DNA from: Trametopsis cervina
Taxonomy: Eukaryota > Basidiomycota > Agaricomycetes > Polyporales > Irpicaceae
Reading direction: 5' to 3'
Assembly (NCBI GenBank): GCA_022385755.1
Contig: MU278349.1
Span: 1,736,001 to 1,800,000 of the forward strand
Length of the DNA: 64,000 bases
Below the pieces are notes generated by a model. It saw only the letters and a program-made list of their open reading frames with translations, made no database searches and was not told where the DNA came from. How positions within the stretch are numbered: position 1 is the first letter of the stretch; each line of letters starts with the position of its first letter. Shown piece after piece: positions 43,093 to 54,561 of the stretch. Both the position numbers and the translations under genes were made by a program.

Positions 43093-44021
43093 CTTGTAAA
43101 CTGTGCGCTGGAGTTGAACGTTGACCTGTTGCCGACGGACAATGAATGAAAATGTTCATTCGAAGTATATATACCGCCCGTCGACTTTTGCCAAGAATGC
43201 TGCACATATGCAGCTCAAGTCGGCCCAGGAGTCGTCCGCGTGTTGAGAAGTAGCGGCTTGGTGGCATAACAGGCTGTTCTTTGCGCAACCATGTAAACAG
43301 GATCGCTTGGCAGCAGAGGATGTTGAACGAATCCTGATAACGGGTGTTGCAACATGATCGTGATCAGCACTTCGCTGCGAAGTGCCAGGCAGATAACGGG
43401 AGAACTAGCTCGAACCACCTGAAGCAACGTGGGGATCGGAGTCGAAGCACGCAGAGGGGGAACAGCTTTCCGACAGCTGTAATTGGTTTGTCCTGATGGC
43501 AGTGCAGCGAAAGCACTTCACTACCATATAGCACGTGAGCTAGGCGCAATCAGCATCACACGAGCCGGACCCGGAGCCAAGCTGAACGTAAGGTAGTGGA
43601 CCGCTATGCTATGATCAATGAGGCCAGATGCAACACATGGTCAGTACAACAAAGGACAACTAAAGCTTTAGAATGTTCTGCAACGCACAGGTAGCGATCC
43701 AGTATCCATCATGACCGGATAGATCATGGTAGCTTAATGGTTCGGTCTCACCGGGCACGAGCATATGCTTTGCAGGGGAAGACGCACGTCGGACAAAAGT
43801 CGAGAAGAATGGTATATCCATGGATAGATCTTGTATTATGACAGCGTATAGTATACGGACTGTTTGAATGTATTATCTATGAGGTTATATCATGAGCTTC
43901 TACACATGGAGAGAAAGCGATAAGACTTGCCAAGCCCATGGCCATCTCGTGATATCTACATCTTGATGATGGTCGAGATACACACACGGCGCGTTGCATC
44001 AGGTGAAGGAAGAGACAGACT
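43093..44021. other. Intergenic: protease promoter and GatC-like 3' region
   Basis: About 930 bp. The part next to the protease has a TATATATA stretch at about 43167. No gene is supported. Confidence 0.4.
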
Positions 44022-44549
44022 TCATTCTCGGCGAGAGCTCTTGTCCACAACGTAAAACCCATTATGTGTGCGTTGTGCATGCTTCAGTAGTGCTCTGCCA
44101 TGCGCTCCTTCGTCTTCTGCTACTTCTGCTCTAACCTCTTTCTTCAGCGAGATGCCCATTCCTTCAGCCCATATTCTTCCGTCTGGAACGCCATGTCCCT
44201 CTGGATCTGCGATGTGTTCATCGACTTGTACTAGCCTGACCGCTTCGACCAGTTTCACGAGGTCTTCCATCTCGGCGGTGATCTGTGCATGCTCTGAGGT
44301 GTTCTCTGCAGGAGGTACAAGCGCCGATAACTGGTACATCCGCTTAATGGTGGATGGGGGAATTGTAGGTTTGGGATAGGAGGTTAGAAGTTCGTTCACA
44401 GACCATGTCGGGCGGACAGGGATTCCATCCTGGTCCACCTCAGTCAGATCACTCCCTGTGGTCGAGTAACGAGAACAACCGGGTGCGATCCCCCGCAAAC
44501 CACCTGTTCGGATCCTACGAAGTGCTGTACACATCCGAAGAACGGACAT
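44022..44549 (-). CDS. Mitochondrial GatC-like Glu-tRNA(Gln) amidotransferase subunit
   Basis: A single exon of 175 residues starting MSVLRMCTALRRIRTGG, an Arg-rich mitochondrial presequence. Residues about 60-115 read TIPPSTIKRMYQLSALVPP, then a helix (MEDLVKLVEAVRLVQVDE). This fits the GatC domain (aspartyl/glutamyl-tRNA amidotransferase C subunit), a small helical subunit that wraps the GatA-GatB core. The C-terminal extension is acidic then basic and specific to fungi. A GTG 28 codons upstream is in frame but unlikely as a start. Assignment rests on pattern and size only. Confidence 0.75.
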   Translation of the reverse strand: MSVLRMCTALRRIRTGGLRGIAPGCSRYSTTGSDLTEVDQDGIPVRPTWSVNELLTSYPKPTIPPSTIKRMYQLSALVPPAENTSEHAQITAEMEDLVKLVEAVRLVQVDEHIADPEGHGVPDGRIWAEGMGISLKKEVRAEVAEDEGAHGRALLKHAQRTHNGFYVVDKSSRRE

Positions 44550-44846
44550 ATAGTGCGAAAGGTGCGGATAGACCTCTTCGAACTGAGGACGACTGTGGAT
44601 GATAGAAGTGGTGGATGAGATAGTTGCGCGCACAATACGAAGCGTGTCAACTGACTTTCGTGTGAACGACTTATGTAAGGCGACGCGCCCCTGAGGAGTT
44701 CATGCCATGGGCCGCAAGTGCTTCACGTCGTCCGCAACACTCTGATTTTAAGGAGAACCATGCGTCACGTTTACCGAAACTCGTACAGTAATATGCATTC
44801 GTATCTGATTACAACTTTGCTGCTCTTATTTCATAGCTTGCCATCT
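44550..44846. other. Spacer between the GatC-like and DsbA-like genes
   Basis: About 300 bp with no supported gene. Confidence 0.4.
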
Positions 44847-45690
44847 TTACCAAGCCGTCACCTTGACCGCAAGCCACTTGTCCCAGTCATCCCGCGACCA
44901 GCCACTGGAGATCTCATTCGCAATCAAGCCGTCGAAGACGGCTGTAGGAGAAACGTGGATGCCGTTCTGCCTGCTAAATTTAACTGGATAGCAAAGTGAG
45001 CTACTGTCAGTGCCATTGATACTGATTGTATGCGCACCAGTGTACTTGAGGTCATCCGTCACGTCGACGCCTCCATTCGGGGAAGTTTTGAGGGCCAATA
45101 GGTCAACGAAAGCTTCACGCTTTTGCTCGCCGATGAAAGGTGTTGCGAGCTCAGCTAGTTTCTGGCGAATTTGTTTGGGAGTCAAATCAGAGGTGGGAAT
45201 GTCGAAGTATTCCTCTTGAGCTTTCCAAAGCTGTGGGATATGAGGTCAGTGTTGGCACGTATATATGTACTCATCAAAGACGCACGGCTAGAGAGAACGG
45301 CCAGAACTGTTGGGGAGCGACTCGCGCCACCTGACCGAAGTGATGTTTGTGAGAGTTGCATCATGCACAACGAAGACAGCTGGGACTCACTGCGAGACCT
45401 GCCTCATGCACGAAGGTTGACGAGGCGTGCCAGGGCTGAACCTGGTTTCTGAAGATAATCTTCACTTTACCAGCGTACTTTCCGTTAGGGGCGAAATAGG
45501 GCCTTAGGATGCCATCGATGGCGAGTGCGATCTTGGCACTGTACGGGCACACATAATCCACTGGAATAGTTTGAGGTCCCAAGGCTAAGCAAGAACGGCA
45601 TCGCAGGTACGTACGGTAGAACTCCAGGGTATGAGGCGCAGAGATGTCCCCTGCGATGATGAGAGGCGAGAGAGACGGTTGCAGGGCCAT
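44847..45690 (-). CDS. DsbA-like thioredoxin-fold protein
   Basis: Exons 45615-45690, 45391-45560, 45286-45330, 45038-45230 and 44847-44983 give 206 residues. Removing intron 1 yields FYLDYVCPYSAKIA, a thioredoxin-fold active site of form C-P-Y-S with only one cysteine. FRNQVQPWHASSTFVHEAGL and an alpha-helical insert (LTPKQIRQKLAELA) follow, then GIHVSPTAVFDG, the cis-Pro loop typical of the DsbA/2-hydroxychromene isomerase group, and a C-terminal WDKWLAVK helix. No signal peptide is seen, so it is probably cytosolic. A CxxS site suits reduction of mixed disulfides or a glutathione-linked role rather than disulfide formation; this is inference. Confidence 0.82.
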
Positions 45691-46195
45691 GGATGCTGGA
45701 GGGATACTTGTTCGGCTGATCTCAAGTTGGGTTATCGAGACACGACAAGAGTAGGGGTCTCCAGAGTTAGGGGATCAGTTAGAGCGCGAGCAGACTCCAG
45801 ATATAGATGCCTGTCACGCGATTTGAAAGCTCAGTGGCGCGGCCATTGACGGTCAATCATCGTGCTATGTCATTCGTCAGCTCACGCCAGATGTGACTAA
45901 TACTCGGAGTGCATGGATGAGTAGTTCACATATTAGCCTATAGTTGATGATCTTCTGGTCAACCTTCAAGTTTGGTACGAGATTAGCTTCAGACCCTGGG
46001 GCACTTGCGATCACGTGAATGCGTGACAGCGCGTGTTGTCACAGCCCCAATAACGCATGTCGTGAGACGCGTCCTTCAAATTCATTTCATACCCAGATTG
46101 TACAGTACCTTCATGGTGAGCGACGTTGTAACTTCTGTTCTACTTCGTGAAACCCTAATTTTAATACCACTCGCTAGTGCTAAAACTCCTTACTC
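45691..46195. promoter_or_regulatory. Divergent region between the DsbA-like and GCP5-like genes
   Basis: About 505 bp holding both promoters. No clear control site was picked out. Confidence 0.4.
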
Positions 46196-49100
46196 ATGAG
46201 CTCAGCTAGCAGACCTCCATCCAGTGCTTCAATCCGACCGTCTACAAGCGCACCTATAAGACCGTCTTCCAGCGCATCTTCACGTTCTATAGCTTCGCGT
46301 GCATCGAGTGCTAGTGCTACCACATCTACGCGACGGAACACTGTCAGTGCCTCACGGCCGAGCTCCCGCGCGACGCAAAGACCGCCGTCTCGTCTCCTTC
46401 GACCTTCTACCAGGCAGTCCACCCGATTAAATCCAGCCTACCAGGATCTCGTCACTCACCTGACAGGACTAACACCAGATGATGATGCTGAAAACTTTGA
46501 GACGGCGGTAGACTTTGTAGCGAGGTCTCTTGATCCGACACTCAAGCCTGCGAGTGGTATCAGCTTGGCTACTGTGCAAAAACATTTGCAAGGGTAATTA
46601 TTGCGCTGCATCGCTGTCGACAAAATTTTCTGACTCTGTAAGGAAGCCATTCACAGAAAGCGCGGATTAATTCGAATGACATCCTTGCCGAAGCTATCGA
46701 CCACGCTTCTCAGCGTGTCACAGCTATCACATCGACCGAGTCTGATCTGGACGCTGATATACATGTACGTGTCATATCATCTAAGCGGTTACTCACTAAA
46801 TCACACCTCGCAGAATTCGCGCATTCCGAGTCATATTCAGTTCTTGGTGCGTTCACCACCACAGAAATGGCATCACCATACTGAAACCCTCTCTAGCTTG
46901 CACTATCAAGTCCGCCAAACAACACCACTATTGACTATGCAGAACAGTTCATTGATCGTGTGGAAAACCCGGGCAGACCTCCTGCTGGGCTCACTTGGGC
47001 AGAGATTCTCGCTGACGAACCTTTCACCGGCGAACACTGGAAAGGCGTGTATGGACTGCCTGCCGGCAGCGTCAAACACGACGAAGACCAGTCTTCTGTC
47101 GCAAGTGAGGAAAGCTTGTTGTCCCTATCTTTACTCGATGACGACGACTATGACTACGGGCTGGACGAACGATCAATGTCCTCCGTGGGCGGACTATCGG
47201 ATGATAGTAGTCCTATTGAGACACCGCCTACTTCAGATGCTAATGGAGATATCAACATGGAACAATGGTCGAAGGAGATTGCTATGCACAGCCATCGATC
47301 TGAAGTTGAACAGCTTCAAGCTCGTCAATACTGGAGAAATGAATGGCGCGTTGACCCTCGGACCATTACACAACCTTTCAACGTTGGGAAAGCTGCTACT
47401 CTTGGTACATCGCTCTTGCCCGCCATTACATACCATCTCACCTTTCAAATACAGGCCCTGCATGGAGAAGGGCTCAAAACCCATCGGCTCTGACAGAGAA
47501 TGTATGCACTTGTGTCGCCGCTGCAGAATATGCTACTGACGCCAACCTACAGCAACGTTATATGAATGAGCACGATGCTGTCAGAGAACTCCTGACCGCA
47601 CTCCAAGGTCGCAAGAACATGCTATTATCGTGGAACAACTCCGGTCAACACACTCTCTCCTTCACAGTGCGTATAAGCATACGAAGGGTATTGAACCTAT
47701 CTCATTCACTCTCAGCTAGACACAATGGCTCCTTCATTACTACATCTGACTCCTGGAGCCTTCAACTCGATCCTATCTTCCTTTGCTGCACTGGCAACCA
47801 CGGTCGAACATCTTCGACGATTCACAGATTCTATGTATGAGGCCTCATTTAAATCCCAAGAGACACCCTCCTCGGCTGTGAACGGTTCTTCAATTCGCCC
47901 TAGGAGGACAACACGTACTGTTGAAGCGTTCTCAGAAGCAATTGGCTCCCAAATACGCCACATCGACACATGGTGTGCCCAAGAGGAAGAGAATATTTCA
48001 ATGGCCCAAGCTGGGATTGTTCCTCCTTCCGTCTGCAGTCTTCTCAACCTGAAAAGTCGTCTAGAGGACGAGTTTGCAGACACTTTTGCCATCCTACTTG
48101 GAATCGTTCGCGTCGTTGTCCAACGAGCAACTCGTTCTCCGTCCCCAATCCTGGCAGTATGGACGTTCCATGACCTGCCCAAACGCATGCACCCTGCGGC
48201 AATTTCGGCGCATCTACTTAACGCGATTTTCAAGGAGATCCAGCATGCTTCTACCATGCGGAGCGATACGTCCCTGAAGTTTTTGTTGCCCGTATTCTGC
48301 GAGTCCATGGCACCCCTCTGGAATATGTTACATCGCTGGTTGAAGGAGGGAATGCCGATACGAGACGGTGGAATGGGCGCTCCTTCCGTTGGATACCAAC
48401 ATTCAAGTCTCGACGAGGAATTCTTCATTGAAGATAATGAGCTTGTGCTCCTCGATCCTGACTTCTGGTCGGAATGTTTTGTGCTGAGGGACGGAATGGC
48501 GGACGATGCGGGGTACACGTCGGTGCCAGACTTCCTAGTCCATATTGCCCCCCACGCCCTGGCAGCTGGTAAGGCGATAGGTCTCCTTCGGACACTTGGG
48601 GTGCCAGTCTCCATGGAGCAGGAATCCCAGGCTCTGCTCACACAATGGCAATCCTTCGACGCCTTGCTGTGGGAACCGGGCGAAACCACGAAATCCCCTG
48701 GCTCGCTCATCAACTTCCCCAAGTATGTCTATGACAAGCTGCTCCCATTATGCCAAGGTACTGCGCAGATGCTGTCTCAGATGCTAGTGCAAGAATGCGA
48801 TGTCTGGGAACATCTCACCGCTATGGAAGATTTATATCTCATGCGTAGAGGAGACGTCATGTCCAACTTCCTTGATGTCCTGTTCGCTCGGGTAAGTCGT
48901 CTCATCGCTCTCTGCCGGTGCTATTCCCTCATGTCTGCTTTAGATGGACACCACTTTACCTTGGACAGACTTCCACTTCCTCAACGCTACCTTTGCAGAC
49001 GTCGCTACCGCGATAAAATGGATCGACCCTGCTCTTGTCCGTTTCTCGTACAGAGGTCACAAAGATAAATTCGCCGCCCGTACCGTACGCGCTATAGAAG

Positions 49101-50145
49101 GCCTGCAAATCGAATACGCCGTTCCATTTCCTCTGACGTACATCTGGGGCCCGCGAACGTTGCAGGTCTATTCGTCTGTATTTGTTTTCGTATTGCAAAT
49201 CCGCCGAGCCAAGACTATGCTAGATCGGATACTAGTCCGGGATGCGTTGCCTGGGTTTTCGAGGCATGGTGAAGAGATGAAGATGTTTTATGCGATGCGA
49301 GGGAAGTTGTCGTGGTTTATCAAGTGAGTAGTCGCGCTATCGAACCATTCCTGGCTGACTCTCTCTGCCAGCGTACTTCTGAATTTTGTGTGCATTAATG
49401 TGAGCTCTCACATGACTGTCAACAGATCAAACATACTGAACTCGTTCAATGAAGGTTTTACACGCCCAAGTACTATCGTTCCATGAGTTGTTCAAGGAGG
49501 CGAAGTCTCTGGACGACATGATTAACTTGCACAACACACAGTCAGTGTGTCGTCGTATCTTGGCCACTCCTTACTCACTATATTATTTGCGTAGTCTTCA
49601 CACTCTCGAAAACCGATGCCTGCTCCAGGACAATGTACGTTGTTTGTCAACCTAACATGTTTGGCCCAACTAACAGCATGGTTCCGTAGACTGCTGCTTT
49701 ACATCAGTCTATCATCTCAATCTTAGATATGACAATCCACTTCAGCGACTCCTTTGTGGCCTTCGCAGGTGACGCGACCCATGACATATCCCGGCACACT
49801 GTCACGCCCCTTAAATCACACCGCAGCCGCCGCTTAAAACGTCTAAAAAGGAATATCATTGGGTTCTCCCAAACTATTCCTGTCAGGCAAGTTGAGAACG
49901 ACAGCAGTTCCGAATCGGACTCGGACGCAGACTATTCGAGCGCGGCTGCGCCGTCTTTTTCACTTGGGGCCTCATTCGTTGGTGAAGGTGACGAGTTCGT
50001 AGTGAGACTGGATACGATGTCGTCGGAGCTAGATACTCTGGTGAGATTTATTAGGCGAGGTGTAGATAGTTTGGCGGCGGGCGCTGGGGAGGCTGCCTCT
50101 GCTTTTGGGATGTTCGCGTTTGCCCTGGAGGACTGGGATCAGTAG
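46196..50145 (+). CDS. Gamma-tubulin complex component, GCP5-like
   Basis: Eleven exons: 46196-46593, 46647-46764, 46814-46846, 46897-47404, 47455-47666, 47716-48891, 48944-49323, 49372-49399, 49455-49540, 49595-49634 and 49690-50145, giving 1144 residues. A Ser/Arg-rich N-terminal 75 residues precede a GCP N-domain (RIPSHIQFLLALSSPPN; GLTWAEILADEPFTGEHWKG; MNEHDAVRELLTALQGRKNM). The C-terminal GRIP2-type region has FVLQIRRAKTMLDRILV, SFHELFKEAKSLDDMINLH, ENRCLLQDN and SILDMTIHFSDSFVAFAG. Length and the N-domain pattern suit GCP5, a subunit of the gamma-tubulin ring complex at spindle pole bodies. Several small exons (28-40 nt) were placed by frame and family pattern. Confidence 0.88.
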
Positions 50146-50288
50146 TGTATATCATGTCTACCAAGTATTCCTAATCTTTAAGGGTCGGAAAAAGCCAGCT
50201 TATAATCTTAATCTCCCTCTAAATCACACGTCGGGAAGACTGCGAGGTGGACGTACAATTTATTTCAACATCAACGGCACCACTAAGG

Positions 50289-52018
50289 CTACAAATTAGC
50301 GTATGGCGCTGCCATATCTGCCAACCTTGGGAAGGTGTTTGTAGCTGCAAGAACGACCATCTGCTTCTCGTGCGATATATACCCACGCATAAAGCCCCTG
50401 TAAATCATGTTCGCAACCAGACACTCCGCTTCTTCGACGGGGACGTCCTGTCCAGACACTTTGAGCGCGGAGTGGAAGAGGGATATAGGCATGCGAGTTG
50501 ATTTGTCTGATACAACCCATCTACATATTGCAAAGTGAGCCCGTTGGAGTGAACGAGCGTGGCAACGGATACATACACACGACGGAAGAGCGCCCGGATA
50601 GACAGCTCTCTTGCCCTCTCCACTGTCAAAAGTAGATTCAACTCGACTAGTCGTCTTTCCGACTTCTCCAGCGCAGCGTCGAAAGCGGATACGTTCCCGC
50701 TTCTTATTGCAGCAATGAAAGGCGAATAGAGTTTGTCCAGCACAGGGAACCGATCCAGCAGCTCTCGCGTCGGCAGATGGCCACGGAGTATTCGGAGTGG
50801 GATGAGGTAGGTCAGTATTCGTCTGTCATCAAGTTAGTGTATGAGACGCAGAGAGGGGCTGAGCATACAGCTTACTCTTGATTTCTCTTAGCTCCTGTAT
50901 TACAGTTGTAGAAGGCAAGCGTAAGTTCTTGTTCCGACTATTACAGGTCCACCAAATGGAAGTCAGCCTTAGTATTCTATATTGGGGACCGTTTGCGTAC
51001 CTTGACAAAGTCCTCGCTGAGGAACCCCAACATCCCAATATAATATCGATACGTTACCTATTGCGAGAGAATGCGTCAATGGACTGGGGCACGGAAGAGC
51101 GACTGATAGTTATACTTGATGTGAGCGAGGGTATGCAGTCAAAGGAGGTATATCAGCGTTCGCCTCTATCGCTCTCAGTATATTTTTGGCCAGTGATATC
51201 CGCTTGACCTATGAAACTAACGCTCTCAGGCCTTCATCATCATAGAGAGGGAACTAAGGTAACATACGCGGAAGTAGCACTTTAGGATCAGGCCGACAAC
51301 ATAGTATACACCCCATTTGCGGGATTCAGCATATGGTGACTGCCTAGGTATGGCTGTTAGAGACCGCCGTCAGATGTGGGTTTGGGAGAGCGCACCTGTC
51401 GACCACGCAATTCGAGAATGCCTTGCTGATCACCCGGGCAGCCTCTTCCATGTTCAATGTTCCACCTTGACCATTTTCGTACGCTTGAGCATCTGCCTGG
51501 ACAAGTTCAATAATTGAGGACATTTAGTATACATCAGCACTCACGTCAGCGGCCAGGTCCCTCAAGTCCCGTAAGATAGAGAAGAGTGCGGGTAATGTCC
51601 AGCCGGTGCTATTGTTAAAGTATCGGAAAAACATGCTATGCGTATGTGTCAATGCAACCTCAATAGGGCGTGGAGTCGTTAGGTGCGTACGTGACTAACT
51701 GTCCTTCCTCCTTGAACGCCTCTAGTGGTCTGTTCTTTGCTATATGGTTGACCACAAGTACATATTGAATGGCAATATCATCCCAAGGGCTCTCCATACT
51801 TCCCTCATAATGCTTTAGCGATTGTTTCTATTCACCAAACTGAGTATTCGTGAGCTACCCCAGTATACCTGATCAAGCCTACATACCGTTGGATTGCGAA
51901 ACTCCTTCAGGATAGTTTTGCCATGGTCCTCTCTTGGGCTGAGCAAATAGGCCAAATCAACTCCCTCCCTATTGTTAAGTGCTTGACCAAGGTGTATGAG
52001 ATAAGTCGAGAAATTCAT
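50289..52018 (-). CDS. PCID2/Thp1-type PCI-domain protein (TREX-2/Csn12-like)
   Basis: Ten exons: 51887-52018, 51691-51827, 51545-51635, 51396-51496, 51268-51343, 51116-51208, 51001-51057, 50876-50937, 50577-50822 and 50289-50520, giving 408 residues. The helical N-terminal half includes KWGVYYVVGLILKCYFR, then YRYYIGMLGFLSEDFVK and AKRNQERILTYLIPLRILRG. The C-terminal PCI winged helix reads EEAECLVANMIYRGFMRGYI then SHEKQMVVLA, the hallmark of Thp1/PCID2/Csn12 proteins. PCID2 works with Sac3 in mRNA export and transcription-coupled stability; Csn12 relatives differ only slightly, so the subfamily is not certain. Confidence 0.93.
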
Positions 52019-52176
52019 CGCAGTAGCGGAATAGAACGTTATGGGCGTCAACTTCAAGCAGGCTCGTGAGCTGATCGTGACGCCTGGAGGTTCTATTGAG
52101 AATTCAGCAAGCAAGCAGATGTGTGGGAGCCTTGTATGGTAGCCTTATCGTTACTGTATACACTCACAGTGGGAGC
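52019..52176. promoter_or_regulatory. Compact shared promoter, PCID2 and sirtuin
   Basis: Only 158 bp separate two divergent start codons. No specific element was identified. Confidence 0.5.
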
Positions 52177-53254
52177 ATGTCTCCAGATACTTTAGACTTA
52201 CCCTCACATGATATGGACCTATTCCGCAAGACGTTGCGCACGTCTAAACATATCATCGCAGTAGCCGGCGCAGGCCTCTCTGCAGGTTCTGGTGAGCCTG
52301 CCGCCACTTCTCATGTAATCCTACGGGCACACCTGCTCATTTGCATGTCGATAGGTGTCGGAATCTTTCGAGGTGCTGGAGGATTGTGGCGAAAGTACGA
52401 CGCGATGAGCCTAGCTACCCCCGAAGCTTTCAGCGAGAATGCATCTAGGGTATGGCAATTCTACCACTATCGACGAGAAAAGTAAGAACCAGTATATGCA
52501 AACAGCTGAGCTCTAAAATAACACTCGTAGAGCATTGAATGCACCGATTAATGCTGCACACGTTGCACTAGCCAAGTTCTCGATAGATTCCATCCGACAA
52601 AACATCACGCCAGGATCTACCTTCACGCTCATCACACAGAACGTGGACGGATTGAGCCAGAGGGCACTGGACCAGGTCAAAGCGACACATGGGACAGAAC
52701 CTCAGAGTGATCAGCCAGCCTTGCTTGAAATGCACGGGAGGCTCTTCGACGTTGCCTGTACATCATCCGCATGTACCCACCGGGAACTGAACTTCACCTC
52801 TCCTATATGTGAAGCACTGAGAGGCACGGAGACTTTGGTTGAGAGAAACGAAATCGAACCTAATATATCTCTGCGTGAGCTTCCTCGCTGCGCAAATTGT
52901 GGTTCAGTTGCTCGGCCAGGGGTAGTATGGTTCGGGGAGGAGCCACATCACATGAATACCATTCAAAAGCTTGTCGATAAGGCGGACCTGTGCATTGTAG
53001 TAGGAACCTCTTCTACAGTGAGCATTTTGGTGCCATGGCGAAATAGTGCTCGATTAATATGAGATTCATATTTATAGGTCTATCCTGCTGCAGGCTATGC
53101 ATGGGAGGTGGCAAATAATGGAGGGAAGGTTGCCGTCTTTAACCTCGATAGAAGCGAGGGAGACGACGAAGCAGACTTCTTGTTCCTCGGGCCATGCGAA
53201 GAAACACTTCCTGAGGCATTATTCCCCTCTGCACCCGTACCTTCCCCTTCGTAG
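52177..53254 (+). CDS. Class III (SIRT5-like) sirtuin deacylase
   Basis: Exons 52177-52291, 52355-52481, 52531-53017 and 53078-53254 give 301 residues. The NAD site begins [11 protein letters not shown] and continues across intron 1 as [11 protein letters not shown], where the usual I-P-x-F-R has Gly in place of Pro. FYHYRRE retains the Tyr and Arg that in human SIRT5 bind succinyl and malonyl groups. [25 protein letters not shown] with the catalytic His, two zinc Cys pairs (ACTSSAC and CANC), the RPGVVWFGE block and [12 protein letters not shown] complete the fold. It is likely a desuccinylase/demalonylase. No strong mitochondrial presequence is apparent. Confidence 0.95.
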
Positions 53255-53335
53255 CGCAATGCAGTCGACTGTACGGCGGAAATGAGCCGTGAATATCATG
53301 TAATATGGAATGATACGCACTCCGAATAGACTCTC

Positions 53336-54037
53336 TCAATGCCCTCTGTCCTTTTGTAGCAGCTGCTGCACACGCTCGTGCTCCTCCACCAACACTTCAT
53401 ACCCAGGTTTCGGCACGCCATCACCAGGGTCGGTGCCGTACAATGCAGCCTTCAAACGGCGCGTTCTATCGTTCGTTTGTGAGCTCCATGAATCTCCAAC
53501 TTTTGTTTCAGAGTGTAGTAGCGAGGATTGCTGGGTTTCACCCGAGTCACCGGTGGATAGTTTCGGTAGTACTCGTCTGATCTCGAGAGCGCTCTCAAGG
53601 TCAGAAATTGTCAGCTCTCTGCTCCTGCCAGCGGTATCTCCTATGTCTCGACGTTCGAGGAAGGCGAAGTCGATAGCTTCCGATAATGTTTCTGGTGTGA
53701 TGAACATGTCGGCTTCGTGGTACAGCGAAATGAGTGCCCGCAATTTCTCGGGAGACGCCACATGCTTGCTTCGCGCCGCCTGACGGGACGACTTGGAGGA
53801 TATTTGGCGAGAAAGTGAAGCAGCTGTGCGCCGCGTCGACGACTGCAGGAAGGACGTGAACATGCTGGTCGCTGTGTGCAGACAGTCCTCAATAGACGCG
53901 CCCCCGAAGTACCACGCGGGCGCTCCGGTCAACTGAGCCTCGAAAATTCGGTGTGGTAAGTCGTCACGGCCAGTTGTTTCCCTACCATATGCATGACATT
54001 GAAACGTTATTTTTGCTACGCTTCTCCCTATGTTCAT
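53336..54037 (-). CDS. Unrecognised helical protein, single exon
   Basis: 233 residues from an ATG at 54037. It starts MNIGRSVAKITFQCHAYGRE, with basic residues near the N-terminus that could suit import to mitochondria. The middle shows SIEDCLHTATSMFTSFLQSS, a Ser/Arg-rich linker and SPEKLRALISLYHEADMFIT; helices such as AIDFAFLERRDI and DLESALEIRRVL follow. A charged C-terminal helix ends EEHERVQQLLQKDRGH. Good composition and a long uninterrupted frame make it a real gene, but I do not recognise the family. It overlaps nothing and runs tail to tail with the sirtuin, 81 bp apart. Confidence 0.7.
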   Translation of the reverse strand: MNIGRSVAKITFQCHAYGRETTGRDDLPHRIFEAQLTGAPAWYFGGASIEDCLHTATSMFTSFLQSSTRRTAASLSRQISSKSSRQAARSKHVASPEKLRALISLYHEADMFITPETLSEAIDFAFLERRDIGDTAGRSRELTISDLESALEIRRVLPKLSTGDSGETQQSSLLHSETKVGDSWSSQTNDRTRRLKAALYGTDPGDGVPKPGYEVLVEEHERVQQLLQKDRGH

Positions 54038-54561
54038 CAACAATTTATTGACCCTCAAAAATCAATTCTACCCTCGCCACCGCCAGCAGGTACTATTCCT
54101 GAGGTGTGCTCAGAATCAAAATATGGTGTAATGGACAAGTGGGATCTGTGTCTGTGCGAGTAGCACTATCTGTACGCTGCTTCAAAGGTGATATTCTTGC
54201 TTTAATATAGCGGATATCCCCAAACAGTTCATTGTAGTGAATTCCATCGACACATCTGTTTTTGCCGCTCCATACATCGTTCAGCTCCAGGGTGAGTACT
54301 CAGTATTACTGACTACCACCACTACTGCTATGACATTCACCTTGGGAAATGTGTATCTTGAAAGGTGGGTCACTACTACGGCGTTCGAGGTTGTCTCAAG
54401 CTCAACGATGTACATATCGATCCGGTATCTACTGTATTGCATCACCTCTTTGCGTCAAGTCGCGATAGCAGACACATATAAAGTCGACACCTCCCATACC
54501 AATCACTGCTTGTCTTTCGAGTCACAAACCACCACAGTCGCTTTCCTGGACATACTAAACC
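54038..54561. other. Divergent intergenic region before the dehydrogenase
   Basis: About 520 bp between divergent genes. The open frame 54237-54689 overlaps the next gene in another frame and has no family support. Confidence 0.4.

Noticed and set aside
43700..43800. A second tRNA-like stretch (GGTTCGG, CACCGGGCACGAGC)
   Set aside because: No acceptor or D-arm pairing could be drawn and no proper T-loop is present.
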